Assembly (NCBI GenBank): GCA_014529385.2
Contig: CM043952.1
Location: 149,883,057-149,943,056 of the forward strand
Length of the DNA stretch: 60,000 nt
Direction of reading: 5' to 3'
Source of the DNA: Adiantum capillus-veneris
Lineage: Eukaryota > Streptophyta > Polypodiopsida > Polypodiales > Pteridaceae
Shown: positions 45,468 to 55,558 of the stretch, one piece after another
How the letters are laid out: each line of letters starts with the position of its first letter
Numbering within the stretch: position 1 is the stretch's first letter
The notes under the pieces: generated by a model
Told to the model about the DNA's origin: nothing
Seen by the model: only the letters and a program-made list of their open reading frames with translations
Database searches by the model: none
Program-made: the position numbers and the translations under genes

Positions 45468-46422
45468 TGTTGGATGGGAAGTCTCACACACCCATGAAGT
45501 GCATGCAAACACTACCTAGATCAACATAATGTTAATCGAGGACACAGATGACACGATAGGCACATGGAGGAAATCTCTTTAGCTTGTCAAGCTGAGACCA
45601 TCCTACACATACAACACTCTGGAAGGCCAACTAAACCACAATCAAGAACCTCACTGCTCTCAACTACACCACCTAGCCACATACACACATACGAAAGGTA
45701 ACTCACCTAATCATGCCAAATTCGTACGAAACTTAAGGAACACCATCCCCTCACTAGGATACACCTGTCCCTAAGCTTCTATACTCAAAACCCTCACTCT
45801 AAACCCGTCTACGGAAAACGTGTAGGATGACAGAGCAAAATTCTGAAAGTGCCCGAAACTGAAATTTATGAATACCTATACGTAGCTTATGTCGCCACGA
45901 TTCTATAGACTACTAGCACATAGAAAACAGACATCGTTTGATACACTTACGGCCACAAATAGCTCGTAGATGCGTCGGCGTGTGCGCTTCGTCTCGCGTG
46001 GAATGCTTGGCGTTGTCGCATAGCTCTCCTCGAGCCTACATCAATGGTGCAGTCGGATCTCCAATGCGTTGAGCGAGCCGGGCGTAGCGAGAGGATGAAG
46101 CTCACGCTCACTCTCTTTCTCTCTCACACACAGTAGACGGCAGCGCTAAAGTTTGATTATGATAAAAGTCTCCTTACAAAATGACCTAGGTACCTTATAT
46201 AATAAGGCTACTTTAGGTTTAACCAAAAATGGGGTTGAAAGGGTCAAATGGCTTTGTATTTACAATCTGGAAGTGCCATTGCACCCCGGCTTCTGAAACT
46301 AGAATAACTACTCATTACAAATGACGTTTATAGCCATAATCCGCAGCATTTCATAACTCGCAAAAGATAAGACTTTGGTACGAAACTTGAGTTATGTTGT
46401 GTTGTTGACCCAACGGTCAACA
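45468..46422 (-). repeat. Element 1 5' LTR (955 bp)
   Basis: Right-hand LTR by coordinate. It starts TGTTGGATGG and ends GGTCAACA on the + strand, with GAGAC beyond. Confidence 0.95.
46195..46204 (-). promoter_or_regulatory. Element 1 LTR TATA box
   Basis: The - strand reads TTATATAAGG within CCTTATTATATAAGGTACC. It lies in the upstream part of the 5' LTR, as expected for U3, and would drive transcription toward lower coordinates. Confidence 0.5.
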
Positions 46423-46427
46423 GAGAC

Positions 46428-46880
46428 ATAATTTTACTTTCCCTTTTTTATAATATGGCATGCAGGTCTTGATAAGGATTGAAAGAAATTTCTATGCCAA
46501 GAAGTGCTAGAAGGGATTATCTATCTCTGCCAAGCTAAAGCCTAATCCTTAGTTAGAGTCCTACACTATTGCTAGTGTTGTTGGTAGTTTGTATCAATTG
46601 TTCCCTATAGTTGGCACTTTTTTTGTAAGGCTTTTCTGTGGTTGGATGGAAAAAAGTGTTCATGACCTCCATATTTTATGGTTTTTGTATGTTTAAAAAA
46701 GAAAGTGCTATCATACCATAGTCTTTTCATGCCCTTGCTTCATAACAATATAAATAGCTTAAGCTAGTTTCCAAAATTACTCATACACACTTACAATGGG
46801 AAATACAAATAGAAATATGGGTAAGAATACATGCTCCTCTTTCTCATTTCCTATGAGAAAGAATAAGGAGAAGAATAAAA
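46428..46880. other. Non-coding stretch, no gene seen
   Basis: AT-rich spacer between element 1 and the next copia LTR. No frame or motif is supported. Confidence 0.5.
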
Positions 46881-47108
46881 TGTTACCATACATATGTGGT
46901 AGTGATGTGTGTGAACACACTTAGGATCGGCGGGTTATTTTTTTCCCTCACTAGGAGGTTTTTTTGCATGTGCATTGTAAATATGCCCATCATTCTAAGG
47001 CTAACTCATCTTTCATTGTGCACTAAGCAATACACGCTTTTTTGTGTGACTTGAGCTTCTTCATCTTCTCCAATTTGTGCGTGTTTCCCTGCAACCCTAT
47101 TTCCAACA
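46881..47108 (+). repeat. Outer copia 5' LTR (228 bp)
   Basis: TGTTACCATACATATGTGGT ... TTTCCAACA. Similar to 52816-53041 on the same strand and to 52515-52732 in inverted orientation. Confidence 0.9.
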
Positions 47109-47109
47109 A

Positions 47110-47122
47110 TTGGTATAAGAGC
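47110..47122 (+). other. Primer binding site, tRNA-Met type
   Basis: TTGGTATAAGAGC, one base after the LTR. It differs from the usual TGGTATCAGAGC by one base. The inverted copy keeps TTGGTATCAGAGC (52501-52513, - strand). Confidence 0.85.
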
Positions 47123-47469
47123 ATGCTGCATCCTCCCGGGCATAGTCATCAGCATCACCGGTACTTGCCTACTTACTTTCTTCATTTTGGGTGAGCTTTG
47201 GTGAGCATAAAAAATTCAACAAATACTTAGGGAAGCTCATAGAGCCCAGTCTACTCAAAATTTCCATTTGGGATCATTTCAGCCTCCGTTTCCACTACAT
47301 GTAGTACTACATAGGCAATTTTGTCCTTTATGTAGAATTTCTATCAATGTAATTTTTTACAGTTTAGGTCCTTTACAATCTTCTTTGGATTGTGCTATAT
47401 AACATGTGTTGGTTCTACTTTGTTTTAACTCTTTTAGAGCAATTTTCACATTAGTTGTAGTTATTCGTC

Positions 47470-48770
47470 ATGGTTAACAACAACATCAATGTGGGCTTAC
47501 ATGATGCAACATGTTCTTATGTCAAAAGGGTTTTAAAATGTTTTGCATGGCATTAATGGATGTCCGGATTCTGTGGATACATGCGTTGTTGAGGATGTTG
47601 CACGTTTTGGCGGCATGATTGATGCTACTAGAGCTATTTTGCCTATGACCGAGAAATCTCGTTGGGATGTTAGAGATGCATAGGCTCATGCATCAATTGC
47701 ATATTTGTGAAGTGCACTTTTACTCCTCACATTCACTTGGCTAAACCATCTAAATAGGCTTAGTATATTCTAGTTGGTCTTTATGCAAGTTGCAATGAGT
47801 CTAAAATTGCATTCCTGTGTAAAGTGCATTCCCGTGTAAAGTGCTGGAGTCGAAGATTATGCATGAGGAAGATGACATGGAAACGTTCCTTTTTGGTGTC
47901 AAGGATATTAATGAGCAACTCATTTCTACTAGCTAAGTCATTTCTAATAGTTTGCTTGTGCAGACTATTCTTGATGCATTGCCAAATTCTTATCAAAATT
48001 TTAATAGTACTTGGAGACTTATGACCCAAGGAAATGTTGATGTTTTCAAGTTTGATGCATTATGCACAGTCCTATTGTAGGAGTCACTTTCAAGAAAAAA
48101 TAGGGCTAAACAACGTGCAATTGAACATGCTTTTGTTGCTTAAAGAAAAGGTGGTAACAGCAATGTGGCCACTTCTCATGGTTCTTCAATGAGTGGCAAA
48201 TCGCCTATTCCTAATGCTTCTACTGGCAGCACCTCGTCTAGGAATTCTGGTGAAAAAGGAAAAAAGAAGATGCATTGCTATTATAGTAAATCTAATTATT
48301 GCTTGATCAAGAAATGTCCTAAATTGAAGGCCAAAGAGGCCAAGAAGAAAGAGGCTGGTTCCATTACAAGTGCATTTATTGTAGAATCTTCTATGAAAGG
48401 AGATTAAGATGCTATGTAGATGAAAAGTGGACATTTAGTGTAGATTTAACTTATGATCCTTTTGTCCATGATGTATGTATGTCAGTTGCTGCAGTTCACA
48501 TGCGTGGTACTTTGATAGTGGTGCTACAAAGCACATTACATCACATCGTGACTTGTCTACCTCGTTGGAGGCTATCTTTCATGGGAATACAATCACTTGT
48601 GCCAACAATGCCTCTTATGTAGTCCAAGGAGTTACAGAGATTATGCTGGATTGTTGTAAATGGCAGCTCTTTCACACTTGTTGATGCACTTTATGTAGCT
48701 GGGATCAAAAGGAACCTTTTGTCTATATGAGCACTTGCTAGACTTGGACTTGTGTGAAATTGGTGGCATC
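47470..48770 (+). pseudogene. Outer copia gag and protease relic
   Basis: The ATG at 47470 (MVNNNINVGLHDA) opens gag; stops and shifts follow. A gag C-terminal part with CYYSKSNYCLIKKCPKLKAK (48275-48330) is a zinc knuckle with Cys-2 and His lost. Protease follows near 48502 with AWYFDSGATKHITSHRDL, where the catalytic DSGA is kept. Order and motifs are copia. The frame 48475-48684 covers the protease only. Confidence 0.8.
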
Positions 48771-49400
48771 TGGCATTTTGTGCCGTGGGTTGTATAAGCT
48801 CACTTTGTATGACAAGTGTGGACAAAATTTTTCAAATTCAATTGTGGATTCAAAGGCTATTTCAAATGCAAAACTTTGGCATGCACTTTTTTGGCATATG
48901 AATTTTGCGAGTTTGCTGTGTTTGTAGAAATCTGATTTTGTTGCTTCTTTGCCACCTCTTGAAGCACCTGTGAAGCACGGTTATGAAGTATGCATTTTGG
49001 GTAAGATGCAACATTCAAAGTCTCCAACATATATTTCAATTAGGGCTACATGCAGATTGCAACTTGTGGGCAGAGATGTTTGTGGGCCTATGCAAACTCC
49101 TCCTTAGGCAATTACCTATACTTTGCGACTTTCATTGATGATTACTTCAGACATGCATGGGTGTATCTGCTTAAATCTAAGTACGAAGTGTTCATGTGCT
49201 TCAATTTTTTAATAGCTATGGCTGAAATTGTCTCTAAATGTACTATGGGCACCGTCTATTCAAATTGAGGGGGCAATATATGTCTTATAAGTTTAATGCA
49301 TTTTTGGCTAGTCGTGAGTTAAAACACCAATATATAGTGTCATATACACATCAGCAAAATGGTGTTCATGAAAGGAAAAATAGGTCGCTTATGGAGATGA
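48770..49400 (+). pseudogene. Outer copia integrase relic, cut at about 49400
   Basis: Readable parts are LYKLTLYDKCGQNF, ANSSLGNYLYFATFIDDYFR, HAWVYLLKSKYEVF, and HQQNGVHERKNRSLMEM. The last corresponds to the end of the integrase core. Directly after it the sequence continues as the reverse complement of a copia RT start, which marks the junction with the inverted copy. Confidence 0.8.
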
Positions 49401-50654
49401 AATTATGTATGATCTTCATAATTTATGCCTTTCTGATGTGCATAACCTTTTGCAACAAGTCGAGCCTTATAGCGATCAATCTCACCATCGGGCTTACAAT
49501 TCAACTTGTAAACTCACTTTGTACCAATGGCTTTTTTTCCAAGAGGAAAATCACGTAAAGTCCATGTGCATTTTCGATAAGTGCATCATATTTTGATTGC
49601 ATGGTAGCCATCCAATTATTTGCATTATGTGCTTTATCAAAAGACAGAGGTTCCTCTACATCACATAGACTAGAAACTAACAAATCATGACAATCTGTGC
49701 AAAAGATGCATGGTAAGAACCTGAACGAGTACAACTAGACAAAGGTGCATTGAATTTACTGTCACGCAAAGTATGCACCATGCATTTTTGCATATTTCTA
49801 GCTTGCTCATTCTCAACCCTTTCCACATCAAGTACATCATATACATTTGCATAAAAAATTGACAGATCCATAACATTGTTTGAAACCCCCATAGGTTGTA
49901 CATTGCCTCATTGGAATTTACAATCAAGTTTCCACCACTAAAAAGAGGCAACAAACTGTCATAAATGTCATGTGAGATTACATTACTGTCTCTAATACAT
50001 GACAACAAAGGTTGAAAAAAATCTTCCACAAACACAACATTTCGTGAAACCAAGATATGCTTTGTTTGCGGATGGTACAACCCATAACCTTTGCTTTCAA
50101 TACAATAACCAATAAAAATGCATTTGATAGCCTTATCATGCAATTTTTTGCATTGCACTTGTGGCACTAAAGAGTAAGCCAAACAACCAAAAACGCGTAT
50201 GTGATCAAAAGATGTCTTTCTATCATGCCATTCTTCATATGGAGTCATAGACTAGAAAGCTTTTGTAGGACACCTATTAAGTACATAAAAAGTAGCACAC
50301 ATAATGGCCTCTAGCCAAAATGAATGTGGCAAAGCTTGAATTTTGAGCATACATCATGCCATCTCCATAAGAGATGTGTTTTTCCTTTTAGTAACACCAT
50401 TTTGCTGAGGTGTATACATGTGTACATTGATGTTTTATCCCATGACTAGCTAGAAATGCATTAAACTCATGAGACATATACTCCTGCACTCGATCTGAAT
50501 GGAGGGTGCCCATAGTACAATTAGAGACACTTTCAACCGTAGCCAAAAATTGCTTGAAGCACATAGATTTAAGTGAGTACACCCATGCATGCCTGGAGTA
50601 ATCATCAATGAAAATCACGCAGTACAGGTAATTGCCTAAGGATGGAGTTTGCAT
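49401..50654 (-). pseudogene. Inverted copia copy: integrase end and RT start
   Basis: On the - strand from 50654 down: GNYLYCVIFIDDYSRHAWVY, CTMGTLHSDR, GIKHQCTHVYT (integrase core). Then MTPYEEWHDRKTSFDHIRVF, GCLAYSLVPQVQCKKLHDKA and KCIFIGYCIESKGYGLYHPQ (integrase C-terminus). Then NWMATMQSKYDALIENAHGL and, past stops, a sequence equivalent to KARLVAKGY, the RT start. It stops near 49400, so RT catalytic parts and RNase H are missing. Confidence 0.85.
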
Positions 50655-50699
50655 AGGCCCACATCACTATTCACAAGTTGCAATCTGCATGTAGCCCTA

Positions 50700-52210
50700 A
50701 TTGAACTATCCTTTTGGAACTCTTAATGTTGCATCTTACCCAAAATATAGCCTTCACAAACATGCTTCACAGGTGCTTCAAGAGGTGGAAAAGAAGCAAA
50801 TGTATTAGATTTCTGCAAGCATGGAAAAATTGGAAAAATTCAGATGCCCAAAACTTGCATGCCAAAGTTTAGCATCTGAAACAGTCTTTGAATCACAATT
50901 GCATTTGCAAAATTTTGCCCACACTTGTCATACAAAGTGAGCTTATACAACCAATGACATAAAATACCATATGAAATAATTTCATCACCAAAATTAAGTG
51001 CAAGAAATGTACATCTGTCATCCACAAATTTCACAACAAGACTAAGTCTAGCAAGTGCAGATACAGACAAAAGGTTCTTCTTGATCCCACATACATAAAG
51101 TGCATCAACAAGTGAAAGAAATTCCATTCATAGTAATCATTACAATCTTTTGAACTCCCTTGATCGGATAAGAGGCATTGTTGGCACAAGTGATTGAATT
51201 CCCATGAGGGACATCCTCAAGAGAGTTAAATAAGTCACGATGAGAGGTAATGTGCTTTGTAGCACCACTTTCAAATTACCACACATGAGCATCTGCAGCA
51301 ACTAGCATGCATGCATCATGGACAGAAGGATCATAAGTGCACTCTACACTAAATGCCCATTCTTCATCTACATTAGCATCACAATCTCCTTTCACACAAG
51401 ACTCTACAATAGCTCCACTTGTAAGGAAACCAGACTCTTTCTTCTTTGCCTCTTTTGCCTTCAACTTAGGACACTGCTTAATCAAGTGATCATTAGATTT
51501 ACAATAATAGCAACACATCTTCTTTTTTCCTTTTTCACTATAATTCCCAGACAAAGTGCTGCCAACAAAAAGGATTAGGAATAGGTGATTTACCACTTAC
51601 AAAAGAATCATGAGAAGTGGCTACATTGTTCAATTACCACTTTTCCTTTGAGCAGCAATAAAGGTTTGCTCAATTGCACGATGTTTAGCCCTACTTTTTC
51701 TTGAAAGTGACTCTTCCAACAACAATGTGCATAATGCATCAAAATCAACATCTTTTGAATTTCCTTGGGTCATAAGTCTCCAAGTACTAGAGAAAAAGTG
51801 TGGTAAGAATTTGGGAAAGCATCAAGAACAGTCTACACAAGGGAACTGTCAAAATTTACTTCGCCTGCAGAAATAAGTTGCTCATTAATATCCTTAATAC
51901 CAACAAGAAAAGCGTCATAGACAACCCAATCAATGCATGAGCCTACGCATCTCTAACATCGCAACAAGAATGCTCAACTATAGGCAAAACAACTTTGACA
52001 GCAAAACCCTACCACAAAATCTTGCAACATCCTCAACATTGCCTATATCCTCAGAACCAAGGCATACATCAACGCCCTGCACAACATTCCAAACACCCTT
52101 TGACACAAGAACATGTTTCATCATGTAAGCCCACATTGGGTAATTGTCCCCATCCAATTTATCCTTAGCACACCCAACATCTTGAATACATCTCTGTTGT
52201 TGTCAGCCAT
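50700..52210 (-). pseudogene. Inverted copia copy: gag and protease
   Basis: The - strand ATG at 52210 reads MADNNRDVFKMLGV. The zinc knuckle in 51276-51596 is intact: CYYCKSNDHLIKQC, C-x2-C-x4-H-x4-C. FLSLVDALYVCGIKKNLLSV and LYDKCGQNFANAI (50840-51127) follow toward integrase. The DSGA region near 51270 is broken. This copy is better preserved in gag than the outer one. Confidence 0.8.
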
Positions 52211-52500
52211 GGTGAATGCTTGCACTTGATGTGAAAATTACCCAAAAGAGGAGAAATTAACCCGGAATAATGCGTGCTATATAGCACAACTCAAAGAATA
52301 TTGTAAGGGACATGTTTTGCAAAAACTGGCATTGACAAAAATTCTACACATAATAACAAAATTGCCCGTGCAATACTACGTGTAGTGGAAATGGAGGCCA
52401 AAATAAGCCTGAATGAGAAAACCAAAGCTCATAGAAATCTAAGAAATTGAGCAGGGCTGTGTTGGTAATGCTGGCGACTAAGCCCAAAAAGATGCAACCT

Positions 52501-52732
52501 GCTCTGATACCAATTGTTGGAAATAGGGTTGCAGGGAAACACAAACACACACAGCTTGGAAAAGACGAACGAAGATCAAGGCACACAATAGAGAGAGTGC
52601 GTTGCTTAGTGCACAATGAAAGATAAGGTAGCCATAGAGTGATGGGGTATATACAATGCACGGAGGAAAAAATGTCCTAAAAAATACCCCAACAGTCCTA
52701 AGTATGTTTACTACCACATATGTATTGTAACA
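52501..52732 (-). repeat. Inverted copia copy: primer site and 5' LTR
   Basis: LTR 52515-52732 (218 bp) on the - strand, starting TGTTACAATACATATGTGGT and ending with CCAACA. The primer site TTGGTATCAGAGC is at 52501-52513. It is the third LTR of this family in the cluster. Confidence 0.9.
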
Positions 52733-52815
52733 GATTGATCATGTCCTTCAAGCATGACACTTTCCTTTACACTAGGTGCCATCACTCGTTCACCGCATCA
52801 CTCCTAGGAGGTATT

Positions 52816-53041
52816 TGCTACCATACATATGTGGTAGTGACTCATGTGAACACACTTAGGACCATCGGGGCATTTTTTCATTCACTAGGAGTTTTTTCCC
52901 CAGTGCATAGTATATATGGTCATCATTCTAGGGCTAACTCATCTTTCATTGTGCACTAAGCAATACAATCCGTGTTTTGTGCCTTGAGCTTCTTCATCTT
53001 CTCCAAGATATGTGTGTTTCCTTGTAACCCTATTTCCAACA
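52816..53041 (+). repeat. Outer copia 3' LTR (226 bp)
   Basis: TGCTACCATACATATGTGGT ... TTTCCAACA in + orientation. AGGAGGTATT just before it is a plausible polypurine tract. The short piece 52733-52815 (CTTCAAGCATGACACTTTCC...) would be the end of the outer element's coding or 3' untranslated part. Confidence 0.85.
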
Positions 53042-54044
53042 AAAAAGAGAAAAGAAGATGAGTAGAAGACCATAGAGGAGGAGAATGTAGATGAGGAACT
53101 AGAAGAGAAGTTAGAGGCATACTTTGAGCCAGTTCTCATCATCTAAACGTTTAGGCCCTTCAAGTGTAGATTTAGATAATGGAATGGATTATTCTTTGGG
53201 GATTGACATGCTAATTTCAACAAAATTAGATGGGAATAAACATGTAAAGAAATATCCAAGGGCTGCTACAATTGCAACAGAAACTAAAAGACTATATTGG
53301 GAGTTACACTTGACTTAGAGACAATAAAATTTTAACCATGGAAGCCTTTGGTTAAATTTACTTGTATTTATTTAGTTTATAATCAAAATGTTTGATTTTA
53401 CAAGGGGTTTAAAGCTATACAAAATGTTGATTTCCAAAAAGGGATATTGTAAATTCTTTACAAAATGTTTTGTGCTCTTTACAAAATGTTCCACGTCATA
53501 TTTATTTTGAGTTGTTCTGCAACCTGCCTGCAAAGTTTGTAGAAAGGAAGCCTAAGAATTGCCACATTGAGTGTCTTCCATGATCTTCTAATCTCTCTGA
53601 AGCATATCACGCTTTGAAAAAAGTTTCTCTTCTCTGAAAGAGAATGAAGCGGAATCTTGGTATTGATTCCTTCTTAAGAGATAGGTTTTTGGTGTAATCT
53701 TTTCTTCTTGCTTTGAGCTCTCTCCTTGGTTTAGTTTTGATTCACCATGTTGCTCCTCCTTATTCACCTCCTCTTTAGGAACCTTCCTAGTAGTTGCTTG
53801 GTCCTTGCCATTAATGACTTTCACTCCTTGTATCAACAACCATGGTATAAGTGAAAAGAAGCATATAATTTAGAAGAATACTTGTCTTTCATATTTAGAT
53901 ATAGAAGATGGTGGATATCATCCAACATTATTATCAAGATAAATATTATTTAGCAACAGGTGTCTCTCATTCACAAAATTAGAGTACACTTGAAACTCTT
54001 CAAACAAGGTACTAAAATTAACTAGAATAAAAAAAGTAACAATG
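53042..54044. other. Non-coding stretch, no gene seen
   Basis: Short frames only. No motif or repeat is recognised apart from AT-rich words. Confidence 0.5.
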
Positions 54045-54047
54045 TTA

Positions 54048-54333
54048 CTCAAAATATGGTGATTTTGACCCCGCAAGTGCATCTGGATGGCCCAAAACCC
54101 TAGGATCAACTCCTAAATCGCTACTTTTGGACAACCGGAGAGGGAAAAATGTCAAAAAAGGCCCCAAAAAGGATGTTTCGTCCTTTTGTCCTTTGCTTAC
54201 AAACATCTTTTTTGCGGGATTTTTTTGACAGTTTTCCCTATCTGGTTGTCCAAAAGAAGCAATTTAGGAGTCGATCCTAGGGGTTTTGGGCCTTCTGAAT
54301 GCACTGGCACGATCAAAATCACTATATTTTGAG
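54048..54333. mobile_element. MITE-like foldback element, 286 bp
   Basis: Left arm 54048-~54176 is the near-perfect reverse complement of ~54205-54333. Examples are CTCAAAATATGGTGATTTTG against CTCAAAATATAGTGATTTTG and CCCAAAACCCTAGGATC against CCCAAAACCCCTAGGATC. The arms are about 125 bp around a short spacer. TTA stands on both outer sides (54045-54047 and 54334-54336). A 3-bp TTA duplication suits PIF/Harbinger-derived MITEs. No coding capacity. Confidence 0.75.
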
Positions 54334-54367
54334 TTATAAAATCAAATTTTTCTTATGCTTGTTATAG

Positions 54368-54525
54368 GGTCCTCCTTGCACATAAATTGACTAGTCGCAG
54401 GCTAGTCCAACAACTCACTTTTTGCACAAGCGGGACACATGTATGACAAGTGTACTCCTTGTAGGCAGGAAATTTGAATACTCAGAGGCTAGTCCAAGTA
54501 CTGATTTTCCGTGAAAGGTGGACAC
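54368..54525. repeat. Cluster of two ~70-76-bp hairpin units
   Basis: Units 54368-54438 (GGTCCTCCTTGCAC ... GCACAAGCGGGACAC) and 54450-54525 (GTGTACTCCTTG ... AGGTGGACAC) have inverted ends related to the four-unit array at 55149-55558, but more diverged. Confidence 0.55.
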
Positions 54526-54875
54526 AAGTCTTAGAAATTTACAAAAGAAGTTGATAAAGACAGTAATATAAATTCATACTTATCTAATGATAGAAATTGC
54601 AGTAGTTAGGTGCCAATGTAAAAAAAATGCTACAATTTGAGCTTATGATAGAGTATGTAGAATCATATTTAGTGTTTAGGATATGAAGCATCCGTAAATT
54701 AGAAGAAATAAATTGAAGCAAAGTAGGTGCTAAAAAACAATTGAAGAAAAATGAGTAGAAACTGTTGTTTGGGTGTGCTCTTCTCTTTATATATAGTGCA
54801 CAAATGTCTAGACAAGATTTAATTTTTCACAAATTATGAGATCAAAATTAATTGTTTTGCATGGATTTGATGGTT

Positions 54876-55024
54876 GTGCACAAATTTCAGCTCATGATTG
54901 GCATTCTCTATATACCCCAAAATTTCTCTAAACCTTATTTTTGACCGTGGTGCACAAATTCTAAGGCTCATAATTGATATGCTATATATACCCCGAAATT
55001 CCTCTAAGCCTCATTTTTTCTTAA
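54876..55024. repeat. Two-copy tandem duplication, 74-bp unit
   Basis: GTGCACAAAT at 54876 and 54950. Both copies run through 'tatataccccaaaatttctctaa' or its variant. This lies between the two hairpin clusters. Confidence 0.75.
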
Positions 55025-55148
55025 TCTTCTCAATTTTGTTTGAATTTGCAACCTTCAATTCAAAATTATGTTTAGAGGACATGAAGGTGCATATTTTCCC
55101 TCAATTATTTCTTTAGTGTGAACAAAATTCATTTTCTCCATCGAACTT

Positions 55149-55558
55149 GTGTCCTCCCTACACAAATTGATCATACTTGGATGCCTTGCCTACTAAAATA
55201 AGGTAGGGAGGACACTTCTTGGAGTTTATATGCTTTTTTTTGAGTTTTTCAACACGTGTCCTTCTTGCGTAAAAACTTTGTATACGGGTGACTCTCCATA
55301 CATTGTATTTTTGCATAGGGAGGACATATTTTTCAATTAACCTATTGGTAGCAATGTGTATCTTCCATTGAACTTGTGTCCTCCCTATGCAAAAACTATG
55401 TAACCGACTGGCTCTCTGTGCATTGTATTTTTGTGTAGGGAGGATACTTCTTGGAGTATAATCTTTTGACCAAGTTTTTTCAAGATGTGTCCTCCTTCCA
55501 CAATAACTATGTATATGGGTGGCTCTCCGTGCATTATATTTTCACGTAGGGAGGACAC
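55149..55558. repeat. Array of four ~70-bp hairpin units
   Basis: Units at 55149-55215, 55256-55326, 55376-55447 and 55487-55558. Each starts like GTGTCCTCCCTACGCAAAA and ends with its approximate reverse complement (TTTTGCGTAGGGAGGACAC). The last three share a middle GGTGGCTCTCCGTGCATTGT. Starts are 107-120 bp apart. Confidence 0.85.

Larger units (their letters stand above)
35267..46422 (-). mobile_element. Element 1: complete non-autonomous gag-pro LTR retrotransposon carrying a host gene fragment
   Basis: Two 955-bp LTRs (TGTTG...CAACA) flank the element, with a perfect 5-bp target duplication GAGAC outside (35262-35266, 46423-46427). It reads on the - strand: 5' LTR 45468-46422, primer site 45449-45466, leader with palindrome array, gag, zinc knuckle, retropepsin, Trp-motif tail, 3' module, helicase fragment, polypurine tract 36222-36233, 3' LTR. 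No RT, RNase H or integrase is present in 11.2 kb. The LTRs differ at roughly 25-30 sites by eye with no indel, mostly transitions and many at CpG, so the insertion is fairly recent. The gag-pro domains are Ty3/gypsy-like. Confidence 0.92.
46881..53041 (+). mobile_element. Outer copia element holding an inverted copy of its own family
   Basis: A 5' LTR at 46881-47108 and a 3' LTR at 52816-53041 lie in + orientation. Flanking bases are TAAAA and AAAAA, an imperfect 5-bp duplication. The + strand copy is recognisable to about 49400, where the sequence switches to a - strand copy of the same family that runs back to its own LTR at 52515-52732. Only about 80 bp of the outer element's 3' part remain before its 3' LTR. 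Both copies are pseudogenes. Confidence 0.8.

Noticed and set aside
49677-49892. Second - strand frame overlapping the inverted copia integrase
   Set aside because: The alternative frame 49685-50248 carries the integrase C-terminal motifs; this one is a shifted shadow.
52733-52815. Separate gene between the two LTRs
   Set aside because: Only 83 bp; best explained as the remaining 3' end of the outer copia element.
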